Shown here piece after piece: positions 1 to 8,011 of a stretch of 64,000 nucleotides of DNA. The position numbers and the translations under genes are program-made. Position 1 is the stretch's first letter. Each line of letters starts with the position of its first letter. The DNA is from JALORV01 sp963780715. GTDB taxonomy: Bacteria > Pseudomonadota > Gammaproteobacteria > Burkholderiales > Burkholderiaceae_F. The notes beneath the pieces are model-generated. The model did no database searches and was not told where the DNA came from. It saw nothing but the letters and a program-made list of their open reading frames with translations. The stretch covers positions 124,001 through 188,000 of the forward strand of contig CAWADK010000002.1 of assembly GCA_963780715.1 (NCBI GenBank), written 5' to 3'.

Positions 1-389
1 CGCCCATCGGGGTCGGGGTAGTGACGCTCGAGCATCGCGCCGAGATCACGTCGCTCCTCCGTCGTGTAGTCAAACGGCCAGCGCTGCGCGTGCGCGGCGA
101 GCGGCAGTTCGTTGATGCCCCGCACCCCGCCATGCGTGACGCGGAACCGGCAATGGATCCGGAGCTCGTCCGAGGTGCCCTGCGGCGTGACCAGAGTCAC
201 CCAGTTTGACTGGGTGTCCTGCACCCAGTCGATCCGCGAAGGCACGTTGATGTCGATGCCGGCGTCGAGCACGTGGATGTCATGCCCCGAGCGCGGACGG
301 AACATCACGCGGTGTTCACCGAAGCGGACGGGTCGCGCATAGCGATAGGTCGTCGTGTGCTCGACTTCCAGAATGCGCGCACCACTCAC
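1..389 (-). CDS. Transglutaminase-like protein, N-terminal part, cut by window edge
   Basis: This frame is open to the left edge of the window, so only about 129 N-terminal residues are present. They match the beta-sandwich domain found at the N-terminus of bacterial transglutaminase-like proteases: an opening strand with HTTTYRYARPVRFGEHR, then RPRSGHD, then a segment ending IHCRFRVTH. The Cys-His-Asp catalytic domain would lie outside the window. The chosen start is the GTG at 387-389. It overlaps the stop of the upstream paiB-like gene by 4 bases, which suggests translational coupling at the end of the argD operon. The function of these cytoplasmic transglutaminase-fold proteins is mostly unknown. 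Confidence 0.8.
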   Translation of the reverse strand, partial: MSGARILEVEHTTTYRYARPVRFGEHRVMFRPRSGHDIHVLDAGIDINVPSRIDWVQDTQSNWVTLVTPQGTSDELRIHCRFRVTHGGVRGINELPLAAHAQRWPFDYTTEERRDLGAMLERHYPDPDG

Positions 390-1009
390 GCGGCGTCTCC
401 GTTGATCTGCTCGGTCCAGTGCGCCAGCGCCCTCTCCTTGTCGCCGCCGGCTCGCATCGCCTGCAGCACGCGGGCGCGGTCGTCGACCGGCCGGTTCTGG
501 CTCAGCTTGAACTTGGCTTCGAGGCGTTCGACTGCGATCGCAAAGGCGACGATGCCACCCTTCATGCCTTCGCGATAGGCGCTGTCGAGTTCATCCCACT
601 GGGTTCGATACGCCGTGTCGTGGCGATCGATCAGCGCCTTCAGCACCTGCTCCTTGTGTTCGCTGTCGTGCCAGAGCTCGACCACGCCCTGGGCATGCAC
701 GACCGCGTAGTTCCAGGTCGGCACCGCCTTGCGCGTGGCGTAGAGCGCCGGCGAAATGTAGGCATCGCCGCCGTGAAACACGGCCAGCACCCGACTGCGC
801 TCGCGCCATGCCTCCCAGTGCGGGTTGGCGCGGGCGACATGGCCGAGCAAGCGCCATGCATCACCCTCTTCGACCAGCAGCAGCGGCACATGCGAGACGA
901 TCGGCTGGTCGGCACCCTGTGTGACCAGCATTGCGAACGGATGCGCGCGCATCAGCGCCGCGGCGAGCGCGCGGTCCTGCACGGCAAAGTGCGTCGGCGT
1001 GTACAGCAT
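386..1009 (-). CDS. PaiB-type FMN-binding negative transcriptional regulator family
   Basis: The 207-residue protein matches the PaiB/FMN-binding split-barrel family in length and motifs. It opens with MLYTPTHFAVQD, has a PIVSHVPLLL segment that shapes the flavin pocket, and contains WNYAVVHAQG, which resembles the family's typical WNYxxVHAxG. In Bacillus, PaiB is linked to repression of sporulation and protease genes. In proteobacteria the family is usually an uncharacterised flavin-binding protein, so a true regulatory role is not shown here. Its start codon overlaps the argC stop by one base (TGATG), placing it in the argD-argC operon. Confidence 0.85.
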   Translation of the reverse strand: MLYTPTHFAVQDRALAAALMRAHPFAMLVTQGADQPIVSHVPLLLVEEGDAWRLLGHVARANPHWEAWRERSRVLAVFHGGDAYISPALYATRKAVPTWNYAVVHAQGVVELWHDSEHKEQVLKALIDRHDTAYRTQWDELDSAYREGMKGGIVAFAIAVERLEAKFKLSQNRPVDDRARVLQAMRAGGDKERALAHWTEQINGDAA

Positions 1010-1968
1010 CAGGTGAGCGATGCGGCTTCGGGCAGGCCCAGCATCAGGTTGAGGTTCTGCACCGCTGCGCCGCTCGCGCCCTTGCCGAGATTGTCCAGAC
1101 GCGCCACGAGCAGGGCCTGCCGTGCCGCATCGTTGGCAAAGACAAAGACCTCGAGCCGATTGGTGGCGTTGAGCGCCTCGGGCTCGAGAAAGGCTCCTTC
1201 CCTCAGCGCCGCCGTGTCATTGAGCGGCCGCACGCCGATGAACATCTCGCCGGCGTAGTGCTCGGCATAGGCCGCGTGCAGTTCGGCGCCGGTGGCGGCA
1301 CGTGGGAGCGCGGACGTTTGCAGCGGCACGTGCACGAGCATTCCCTGCCGGAAGTAGCCTACCGACGGCGCGAAGAGCGGCGTGTGCGCCAGCAGGCCGT
1401 GCTGCCGCATCTCGCCGACGTGCTTGTGCGCCAGTGTTAAACCGTAGTCGCCGTAGGCCTGCGGCCGCGCGCCGGGCGTCGGTTGCTCGAATGACTCGAT
1501 CATCTTGCGTCCACCACCGGAATAGCCCGACACCGCATGCACGGTGACCGGAAAGTCCTCCGGCACGAGGCCGCGCTCACGCAGCGGGCGCACCAGCGCC
1601 AGGAAGCCGGTGGGATAGCAGCCCGGGTTGGAAACCCGCCGCGCCGAGGCGATTGCTGCGCGCTGGCTCCGCGTCAGTTCCGGAAAGCCGTAGACCCAGC
1701 CCGGCGCCGTGCGGTGCGCCGTGCTGGCATCGATGACCCGCGTGCGATCGTTCTCGATCAGCGCCACGGTCTCGCGCGCCGCGTCGTCCGGGAGACACAG
1801 GATCACGCAGTCGGCGCGATTGACGATCTCCCGCTTCGCGGCGGGGTCCTTGCGCGATTCGGGCGGCAGGCTCAGCAACTGAAGGTCGGTGCGCTCCTGC
1901 AGGCGCGCGCGGATCTGCAGGCCGGTCGTGCCGTGCTCGCCATCGATGAATACTGTCGGTATGTTCAT
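1009..1968 (-). CDS. argC: N-acetyl-gamma-glutamyl-phosphate reductase, type 2
   Basis: ArgC catalyses the NADPH-dependent reduction of N-acetylglutamyl phosphate to the semialdehyde in arginine biosynthesis. The 319-residue length is that of the shorter type-2 enzymes. The nucleotide-binding N-terminus reads FIDGEHGTTGLQIR, and the catalytic cysteine is Cys117 in SNPGCYPTG. The C-terminus ends in the usual GKGASGAAVQNLNLMLG. The gene lies two genes after argD, whose product acts on the ArgC product, so the two steps are co-transcribed. Start and stop overlap both neighbours by 4 and 1 bases, which implies coupled translation. Confidence 0.95.
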   Translation of the reverse strand: MNIPTVFIDGEHGTTGLQIRARLQERTDLQLLSLPPESRKDPAAKREIVNRADCVILCLPDDAARETVALIENDRTRVIDASTAHRTAPGWVYGFPELTRSQRAAIASARRVSNPGCYPTGFLALVRPLRERGLVPEDFPVTVHAVSGYSGGGRKMIESFEQPTPGARPQAYGDYGLTLAHKHVGEMRQHGLLAHTPLFAPSVGYFRQGMLVHVPLQTSALPRAATGAELHAAYAEHYAGEMFIGVRPLNDTAALREGAFLEPEALNATNRLEVFVFANDAARQALLVARLDNLGKGASGAAVQNLNLMLGLPEAASLT

Positions 1969-2426
1969 GGCAGGTCTCTGGTTTTGGCGGACCCGTCGCT
2001 CGGGCCCGAGTAAACGTGTGGATTGTGCCTCTCCATGGCGCGCTGCGGTTCAGCCATCTCCGTGAATCCGAAGCGCCGGTACAGCGCGTGGGCATCCCGC
2101 GTGCGCAGCGCCCAGCGCCGCAGCCCCTGCAGTTCGGGATGCGCAACAACCGCGCCGACCAGGCGGGTGGCCGTGCCCCGCCCGCGCCATGGCTGCGCAA
2201 CAAACACATCGCACAACCAGGCGAAGGTCGCGCAATCGGTCACCACACGCGCAAAGGCCACCTGTTCATCACCGACGAACGCGGACGCGACCACCGAGTG
2301 GTCGATCGCGCGGTCGAAGACGTCGCGGCCGATGCCGATCGACCAGTAGGCCTCCCGGTTCAGCCAGCGGTAGACACGGTTGCGGTCGAGCCGCGCGGGA
2401 TCGAAGGTGATCGTCAGCGCGTTCAT
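1965..2426 (-). CDS. GNAT family N-acetyltransferase
   Basis: The 153-residue product has the GNAT fold. The acetyl-CoA pyrophosphate loop reads QPWRGRGTATRLV, and the C-terminal strand has ALYRRFGFTEM. The ATG at 2424-2426 was chosen because it overlaps the argD stop in an ATGA junction and the homologous part begins there; the frame stays open further upstream but is not conserved-looking. The gene sits between argD and argC. It is short and resembles single-domain GNATs of unknown substrate, so it should not be read as ArgA without biochemical support. Confidence 0.85.
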   Translation of the reverse strand: MNALTITFDPARLDRNRVYRWLNREAYWSIGIGRDVFDRAIDHSVVASAFVGDEQVAFARVVTDCATFAWLCDVFVAQPWRGRGTATRLVGAVVAHPELQGLRRWALRTRDAHALYRRFGFTEMAEPQRAMERHNPHVYSGPSDGSAKTRDLP

Positions 2427-3613
2427 GGCTGCACCTCCAGCAGAGCGTCCAGCAGATCGGACATCCGTTCGATGTCGTCGAGACCGACGTTCAACGCCGG
2501 CATCAGGCGCAACAGGTGAGGCCGCGGGCTGTTCAGCAGCAAACCCTCGGGCGCGAGGTCGCGCGCCTGCTCGACCAGTCGAGCGCCCATCGGGCATCCG
2601 AGGTCGAGCGCCTGCAACAGGCCACGGCCACGTCGTCCCGCGAGGCGGTGGCGCGCGATCAGCGCATCGAGTTGCGCCTCGAGATGCTGTGCACGCTCGC
2701 GCACGCCCGCCAGGAAGTCGGCGGCCGAGACGGTGGCGAGCACGGCACTTCCTACGGCGGCCATCAGCGGATTGCCGCAGTACGTGCCGCCCTGGTCGCC
2801 GTGGGCAAACGCCGCCGCGACGGTGTCGCGCGCCAGCAGCGCAGCCAGCGGCACGCCGCCACCCAGTCCCTTGCCGAGGGTCAGGATGTCCGGCACCACA
2901 CCCGCATGCTCGAACGCGAACAGTGCGCCGGTTCGGCCGACGCCGGTCTGCACTTCATCGAGGATCAGCAGCAGGCCGTGCTCGTCGCACAGCGCACGCA
3001 ACGCGCTCAGGAAGCCGTCGTCCGCCGGCACGACACCAGCCTCGCCCTGGATCGGCTCCAGCATGACGGCCACCGTGCGCTCTGTGATCAAGGCCTCGAC
3101 CGAGTGCAGGTCGTTCAGCGTCGCCTTCGGAAAGCCCGGCACCTTGGGTTCGAAAAGGCGATCCCAGCCCGGCTTGCCGCTGGCCGCCATCGTTGCGAGC
3201 GTGCGTCCATGAAAGCCGTCCATGAACGTGATGATCTCGAAGGCGCCGTTGCGATGCACTTGACCCCACTTGCGCGCCAGCTTGATCGCGCCTTCGTTGG
3301 CCTCGGCGCCGCTCGAGCAAAGGAACACCCGCTCGAGCCCGGAAAGCGTTGCGAGCCGGGCGGAAAGTTCGAGCGCGGGTGCATTGAAGAACGCCGGGCT
3401 GGGGCTGATGAGCCGCTGCGCCTGGCGCGCAAGCGCTTCCTGAATCTGTGGCGGAGAGTGCCCCAGCGAGTTGACCGCCCAGCCCTGCACGAAGTCGAGG
3501 TAACGCTTGCCGCGATGGTCGATGAGCCAGGACCCGCGGCCTTCGACGAATACCAACGGCGGACGGGCCGCGACGCTCATCAGGGCATCGGTCTCGAAGG
3601 CGTCGATCTTCAT
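2423..3613 (-). CDS. argD: Acetylornithine / class-III PLP aminotransferase
   Basis: The 396-residue protein is a fold-type I, class III aminotransferase. It would convert N-acetylglutamate semialdehyde to N-acetylornithine, and possibly also act in lysine synthesis. Visible motifs are SSGAEANEGAIKLARK (cofactor phosphate site), LLILDEVQTGVGRTG with Asp219 facing the pyridine nitrogen, and the PLP lysine Lys248 in LTLGKGLGGG. The ATG at 3611-3613 is preceded by an AGGAG ribosome binding site. An intrinsic terminator ends only 16 bases before the start codon, with an Arg-rich leader ORF upstream, so arginine-dependent attenuation is plausible. It begins a five-gene coupled operon with argC. 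Some paralogues act on other omega-amino acids. Confidence 0.88.
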   Translation of the reverse strand: MKIDAFETDALMSVAARPPLVFVEGRGSWLIDHRGKRYLDFVQGWAVNSLGHSPPQIQEALARQAQRLISPSPAFFNAPALELSARLATLSGLERVFLCSSGAEANEGAIKLARKWGQVHRNGAFEIITFMDGFHGRTLATMAASGKPGWDRLFEPKVPGFPKATLNDLHSVEALITERTVAVMLEPIQGEAGVVPADDGFLSALRALCDEHGLLLILDEVQTGVGRTGALFAFEHAGVVPDILTLGKGLGGGVPLAALLARDTVAAAFAHGDQGGTYCGNPLMAAVGSAVLATVSAADFLAGVRERAQHLEAQLDALIARHRLAGRRGRGLLQALDLGCPMGARLVEQARDLAPEGLLLNSPRPHLLRLMPALNVGLDDIERMSDLLDALLEVQP

Positions 3614-3629
3614 GGTTCGCTCCTCGTCG

Positions 3630-3662
3630 AAAAACAAAAAGGCCGCGGAGTCCGCGGCCTTG
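3630..3662 (-). terminator. Intrinsic terminator / candidate attenuator in argD leader
   Basis: Read on the minus strand there is a GC-rich stem, GGCCGCGG pairing with CCGCGGCC around a three-base loop, extended by A-T pairs. It is followed by TTTTTGTTTTT. The tract ends 16 bases before the argD ATG, so any transcript reaching argD from upstream must read through it. It could simply end the flavin reductase transcript, but its position between leader ORF and ribosome binding site is that of an attenuator. Confidence 0.75.
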
Positions 3663-3687
3663 TCGGGATAAACCGGTGGTCCGGTCG

Positions 3688-3762
3688 TCAACCCTGCGCG
3701 CGCGCTCCCCTGCGGAGATCCGCATCACGTCGCTCGCGTCGGGCAAGGTCGGAGGTCATCAT
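3688..3762 (-). CDS. Arg-rich leader peptide upstream of argD (putative)
   Basis: A 24-codon ORF starts at ATGATG (3757-3762) and ends with TGA at 3688-3690. Seven of its 24 residues are arginine, including RRERR and RR pairs. It lies between a possible promoter and the terminator hairpin in front of argD. The leader contains GCGGA-TC-TCCGC, and the terminator stem contains GCGGA-C-TCCGC in overlapping form, so the leader arm could pair with the terminator arm instead. No strong Shine-Dalgarno is seen. High-GC DNA is Arg-rich by chance, so this is an inference from position and composition. Confidence 0.45.
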   Translation of the reverse strand: MMTSDLARRERRDADLRRGARAQG

Positions 3763-3763
3763 G

Positions 3764-3796
3764 CGCAAAAGTGTACCCGAGCTTTGGTAACGGCAA
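3764..3796 (-). promoter_or_regulatory. Putative sigma-70 promoter for argD leader
   Basis: On the minus strand a TTGCCG box (3791-3796) is followed after 15 bases by TACACT (3770-3775). Transcription would then start near 3763, directly at the leader ORF. The spacer is shorter than the ideal 17 bases, so support is moderate. Confidence 0.4.
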
Positions 3797-3811
3797 CACA
3801 TCGCAATGGTT

Positions 3812-4876
3812 TCAGGCCTGTATCAGGTCCGCCTGTGACGTGAACGAATCGGCGAAGAACTGATCTTCCGGCAGGCCACAAAGCGTCGTGAAGTCGCCGC
3901 GCGCGGCATTGACCATGACCGGCACGCCGCACGCGTACACCTGATGGCGGGAAAGGTCAGGGAAGTCCTCCATCACCGCGCGATGAACGAAGCCGGTGCG
4001 GCCGGTCCACGCATCGTCCGGCCGCGCCTCGGACAGCACCGGCACATAACGGAAGTTCGGCTGCTCGCTCGCCCAGCGCGCCGGCAGCGAATCCAGATAC
4101 AGGTCACTCCGCGTGCGTGCGCCCCAGTACAGAACGACCGGGCGGAAGACCTTGCCCGAGTCCTCGCGGTTGATGCCCTCCGCGAAGATGTGCTCCGCGA
4201 TGGCCTTGATCGGCGCGAAGCCGGTGCCGCTGGCGAGGAGGATGATCGGTCGCGGGTTGTCCTCTCGAAGGAAGAACGTGCCCATCGGACCTTCGACGCG
4301 CAGGATGTCGCGCTCCTTGACCGGCTGCGGCCCGCTGCCGAACAGATTGTCCGTGAAGACTCCGCCCGGCATGTGGCGGACGTGGAACTGCAGTTGCTCG
4401 TCGGCATGCGGCGGCGTGGCGATCGAGTACTGGCGGCGTGTGCCGTCGCGCAGGATGAACTCGAGGTACTGGCCGGCGAGGTACTGCAGCCGTTCGGTCG
4501 CCGGCAACTGCAGCGACACGATCGCGACATCGGACGTCACGCGCTCGATGCGCGCGATGCGCGCCGGCATTTTCTTGATCGGGATGTCGCCAAAGCCGGT
4601 CAGCTCGCGCGCCTCGATGACGACATCAGTGTGCGGGCGCGAGCAGCAGAAAAGCGCCAGCCCCTTGGTCTCGTCCGCGGCGGAGAGCGCGGAAGCCGAA
4701 TGCGGGCCGTGCACGAGCTGGCCTTCGAGCAACCTGCCGCGGCAGGTGCCGCAGGCTCCGTTCTTGCAGCCGTAGGCAATGCCGACGCCCTGCCTCAGCG
4801 CGGCGGCAAGCACCGTTTCATCGCCTTCGACAGTAAACGAGCGTCCGCTCGGGCGGACCGTGACCTTGAAGCTCAT
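3812..4876 (-). CDS. 2Fe-2S ferredoxin-flavin oxidoreductase (CDP-6-deoxy-glucoseen reductase-like)
   Basis: The 354-residue protein joins an N-terminal plant-type ferredoxin domain to a ferredoxin-NADP reductase domain. Cluster ligands are Cys37, Cys42 and Cys45 in YGCKNGACGTC plus Cys77 in LFCCSRP. The flavin site is RQYSIATPP and the nicotinamide site is ASGTGFAPIKA. This arrangement fits electron-transfer subunits that pass electrons from NAD(P)H to an oxygenase or dehydratase. Burkholderiales homologues are often labelled CDP-6-deoxy-delta-3,4-glucoseen reductase, but no deoxysugar genes lie nearby, so the physiological partner is unknown. It is transcribed alone, divergently from the epimerase gene. 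Confidence 0.85.
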   Translation of the reverse strand: MSFKVTVRPSGRSFTVEGDETVLAAALRQGVGIAYGCKNGACGTCRGRLLEGQLVHGPHSASALSAADETKGLALFCCSRPHTDVVIEARELTGFGDIPIKKMPARIARIERVTSDVAIVSLQLPATERLQYLAGQYLEFILRDGTRRQYSIATPPHADEQLQFHVRHMPGGVFTDNLFGSGPQPVKERDILRVEGPMGTFFLREDNPRPIILLASGTGFAPIKAIAEHIFAEGINREDSGKVFRPVVLYWGARTRSDLYLDSLPARWASEQPNFRYVPVLSEARPDDAWTGRTGFVHRAVMEDFPDLSRHQVYACGVPVMVNAARGDFTTLCGLPEDQFFADSFTSQADLIQA

Positions 4877-4887
4877 AGAATCGCAGG
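4876..4887 (+). promoter_or_regulatory. -10 element adjoining the epimerase start
   Basis: A TAGAAT hexamer (4876-4881) ends six bases before the ATG at 4888. If it is the -10 box, the transcript would begin at or next to the start codon and be leaderless. No clear -35 box is seen. Confidence 0.35.
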
Positions 4888-5823
4888 ATGGAATTCAATC
4901 CGCCCGTGCCGCCGCCGCACGCGAGCTTCGGAAGACGGAAACTGGGTCGACCGCGCCTGCTGATCATCGGCTGCGGCGATGTCGGGCTGCGAATTGTCTC
5001 ACGCCTCGCGAACCGCTTTCGGCTCATCGCGCTGACGTCAACACCGGCACGTGCGGCGCTGCTGCGCGCTGAAGGTGTGGTTCCCATCGTCGGCGATCTC
5101 GACCGACGGCAGTCGCTGTACCGTCTGCGCGGCCTTGCGCCGTGGCTCGTGCACCTCGCGCCACCGCCCAACGCGGCGACCTCGACACCCGCTCGCGGCA
5201 CCTGGTGACCGCGCAGGCCGGCGTCGTCAGCGAGCGGTCTACATCAGCACGACCGGCGTCTACGGCGACTACGGCGGACGGCAGATCGACGAAACGGCGC
5301 GCTGCGGCCCGCCAACGACCGCGCCGTGCGCCGCGTCGACGCCGAGCGCGTGATGCGCGGACGGCTTCATGCCGCGATCCTGCGCGTGCCCGGCATCTAC
5401 GCGCATGATCGACTGCCGCTCGACCGTCTGCGCCAGAACCAGCCCGCGCTGGCCGAGGCCGACGATGTCTACAGCAACCACATCCACGCGGACGACCTCG
5501 CCCGCATTGCGATCGCCGCCCTCGTGCGCGGCCGCGCCGGGCGCGTTTACAACGCCGTCGACGACAGCGCTCTCAGGATGGGTGAGTACTTTGACATCGT
5601 CGCAGACGCCACCGGCCTGCCGCGCCCGCCCCGCCTGCCGCGCGCGGCGCTGAAGGCGGCGGTGTCGCCGATGATGTATTCGTTCATGACGGAGTCGCGC
5701 CGGCTGTCGAACCAGCGTGTGCGCAACGAACTGAAGCTGAGACTGCTGTACCCGACCGTAGCCAGCGCGCTGGCCACTCTGCGTGCACAAAAGACAAACG
5801 GCCCCGCAGGGCCGTTGGCATGA
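4888..5823 (+). pseudogene. NAD-dependent epimerase/SDR family protein, three frameshifts
   Basis: The reading frame begins with a Rossmann dinucleotide motif, LLIIGCGDVGLRIVSRL, and continues to VHLAPPP. It then breaks and resumes in another frame as GDLDTRSRHLV, then as RAVYISTTGVYGDYGG with the SDR Ser-Thr-Tyr region, and then as VPGIYAHDRLPLDRL to the normal C-terminus. Each change corresponds to loss of one base, near 5180, 5215 and 5310. Joined, the product is about 310 residues, normal for YeeZ-like SDR epimerase-fold proteins. The breaks lie in GC-rich runs within about 150 bases, so sequence error is as likely as true decay. The 3' end contains the tRNA-Thr terminator hairpin. Confidence 0.7.
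5788..5816 (-). terminator. Intrinsic terminator of the tRNA-Thr transcript
   Basis: On the minus strand ACGGCCC pairs with GGGCCGT around a four-base loop (5799-5816), followed by the T-rich TTTGTCTTTTGT. It lies downstream of the minus-strand tRNA-Thr. It also falls inside the last codons of the plus-strand epimerase gene. Confidence 0.7.
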
Positions 5824-5851
5824 AGCGCATGGGTATAACTCTGCGCGTCGT

Positions 5852-5927
<76 letters not shown>

Positions 5928-5995
5928 CTTGAAGCGAGCGAGCGATTATACGGGGCTCGACCACCGGCAGCAATCTTGAACCCGGAAGGCCCGGC

Positions 5996-6892
5996 GTGAA
6001 CAACGCACTGCTGATGCTGCCCGACTTCGGGCTGATCCTCATGGGTGCAATCCTCGCGCGGCGGCTGGGATTCACGCGCAACTTCTGGGACGGTGCGGAG
6101 CGGCTCGTCTACTACGCCCTCTTCCCGCCGCTGCTGTTCACGTCGATCGTGAATGCGAAGTTCTCCTTCGCCAGCGAGGGGCGCATGCTGGCGGCCGCCG
6201 TCGGCGCCTTCCTCGCGGCGGTCGCGCTGGGCTTTGCCGCACGGTGGCTCTTCAGGCCTGCGCCCGCATTCTTCGCCAGTTGCGTGCAGACGGCGTTCCG
6301 CTACAACTCGTACGTCGGCCTGGCGCTCGCGCAGTCACTGGCGGGTCCGCGCGGCGTCGCGCTGATGGCGCTGATCATTGCGATCTGCGTACCGCTGGCC
6401 AACGCGTTCGCCGTCTTCGCGCTGGCGCGCCATCGGCAGACCGGCGTGCTGCGCGAGATGGCCGTGAATCCGCTGATTCTGGCTACCGTGTCGGGACTGA
6501 TCGCCAACCTGCTCGGCTTCGAGCTGCCGACGCTGCTCGGTACGTTCCTGTCACGGCTCGGCACCGCGAGCCTGGCGCTGGGGCTGCTGTGCATCGGCGC
6601 CGGCCTGACGTTCGCGTCGGTGCACGAGGAGCGTCCGACGATGAGTTACCTGGTCTCGGTCAAGCTGCTCGCGATGCCCGCTCTCGGCTTGTGGTTCACG
6701 TACCTTCTCGGACTGACTGGAACGCCGGCGCTGATCGTGCTGCTGTTCGCGGCCCTGCCGACGGCGTCGAGCGCCTACATCCTGGCAGCACGCATGGGCG
6801 GTCACGCCGCGCCGGTCGCTTACGCGATCACCGTGCAGACGCTGCTGGCGATGCTGACGCTGCCCGTCTGGATCAGCCTGGCGCCGCGCTGA
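5996..6892 (+). CDS. AEC (auxin efflux carrier) family transporter
   Basis: The 298-residue protein has about ten hydrophobic segments in two halves. The first begins LLMLPDFGLILMGAILARR and the second about residue 165, the pattern of the AEC/BASS-like transporter fold. The FRYNSYVGLALA segment near residue 100 contains the conserved Asn of this family. These proteins export or exchange organic acids such as malate or other small anions; the substrate cannot be told from sequence. The start is a GTG at 5996. Its 3' end overlaps the convergent queG gene by about 20 bases. Confidence 0.85.
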   Translation: MNNALLMLPDFGLILMGAILARRLGFTRNFWDGAERLVYYALFPPLLFTSIVNAKFSFASEGRMLAAAVGAFLAAVALGFAARWLFRPAPAFFASCVQTAFRYNSYVGLALAQSLAGPRGVALMALIIAICVPLANAFAVFALARHRQTGVLREMAVNPLILATVSGLIANLLGFELPTLLGTFLSRLGTASLALGLLCIGAGLTFASVHEERPTMSYLVSVKLLAMPALGLWFTYLLGLTGTPALIVLLFAALPTASSAYILAARMGGHAAPVAYAITVQTLLAMLTLPVWISLAPR

Positions 6893-8006
6893 CCGCCGCG
6901 GCGCCGTGTCGCGCCAGGGCCCACTCGACATGCTCGCGCACGAGTGCGCTGGCTGTCGCCACGGCGCGCCTGCAAGGCTTCGACGACCGCGCTCGACGTC
7001 GGCGCATTGCCGAGCGCGACGGCGAGGTTGCGCAACCATCGCTCGTGACCGATGCGACGAATCGCCGAGCCTGCGGTTCGCGTCGTCGAACTCGCTCGCG
7101 CTCCAGGCAAAGAGTTCGACCAGCCGCGCCTCGTCGAAGCCATGGCGCACATCGAAATCCGGCAGCGCGGAGCGCTGCGCATATTTGTTCCAGGGACACA
7201 CCAGCTGGCAGTCGTCACAGCCGTAGATGCGGTTGCCGATCAGCGGCCGCAGTTCCGCGGGAATCGCACCCGCATGCTCGATCGTCAGGTACGAGATGCA
7301 GCGCCGCGCATCGAGCTGGTACGGCGCGGTGATCGCGCGCGTCGGGCAGATCTCGATGCAGCGCGCGCACGTGCCGCACCGGTCGGCGATCGGTTCATCC
7401 GCAGGCAAGGCGAGGTCGGTGAGGATCTCGCCCAGGAAGAACATCGAGCCGGCATCCTGCGACAGCAGCAAGGTGTGCTTGCCACGCCAGCCGATGCCCG
7501 ACTTGCGCGCCAGTTCCACCTCGAACACCGGCGCGGAGTCCGTCGCGACGCGGTAGCCGAACGTTCCCACGGCCTGCTCGATGCGCTCGGCCAGCAACTG
7601 AAGGCGGCTGCGCAGCACCTTGTGATAGTCGCGGCCACGCGCGTAGAGCGATACCACTGCGGCATCGGGATCCTCGAGGCGACGCAGCTCGCGCGCGGCC
7701 CATTCGGGCGAAGCATTCCCGCGGCAGGTAGTCCATGCGCACCGTGATGGCGCGGCAGGCGCCCGGCAACAGGCGCGTCGGGTCCGCGCGCAACGCGGCA
7801 TGCCGTTCCATGTAATCCATGTCGCCGTGGCAACCGGCCGCGAGCCACGCCTGCAACCGCTCGGTCGCCCCGGCCAGGTCGAGATCGGCGATGCCGACCT
7901 GGGCAAAGCCGAGCTCCGCGCCCCAGGCGCGTATCTGTGCTGCAAGCGCAGCGACGTCAGGCGCGGCGACGGTATGCTCGGCGCGATCCGGTTTCATGCG
8001 AGCCAT
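6873..8006 (-). pseudogene. queG: Epoxyqueuosine reductase, three frameshifts
   Basis: QueG reduces epoxyqueuosine to queuosine in tRNA using cobalamin and two 4Fe-4S clusters. The N-terminal part contains GCHGDMDYMERHAALR. After a one-base gain in the CCC run at 7718-7720, the frame continues through GIGWRGKHTLLLS and CGTCARCIEICPT to YGCDDCQLVCPWN, the two cluster motifs. A second shift near 7070 restores RRIGHERWLRNLAVALGN, and a third near 6967 restores LVREHVEWALARHG. Joined, the product is about 375 residues, normal for QueG. All catalytic motifs are intact, so these may be sequencing indels. Two other queuosine genes lie at 24.7-26.9 kb. Confidence 0.85.
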
Positions 8007-8011
8007 TCTAG

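Noticed and set aside
419..1258. Long plus-strand frames opposite argC and paiB
   Set aside because: They are antisense shadows of high-GC genes with no family features, start sites or ribosome binding sites.
4888..5823. Programmed ribosomal frameshifting in the epimerase, queA or GGT
   Set aside because: No slippery heptamer with a following pseudoknot is seen, several shifts per gene would be required, and the breaks lie in plain GC runs.
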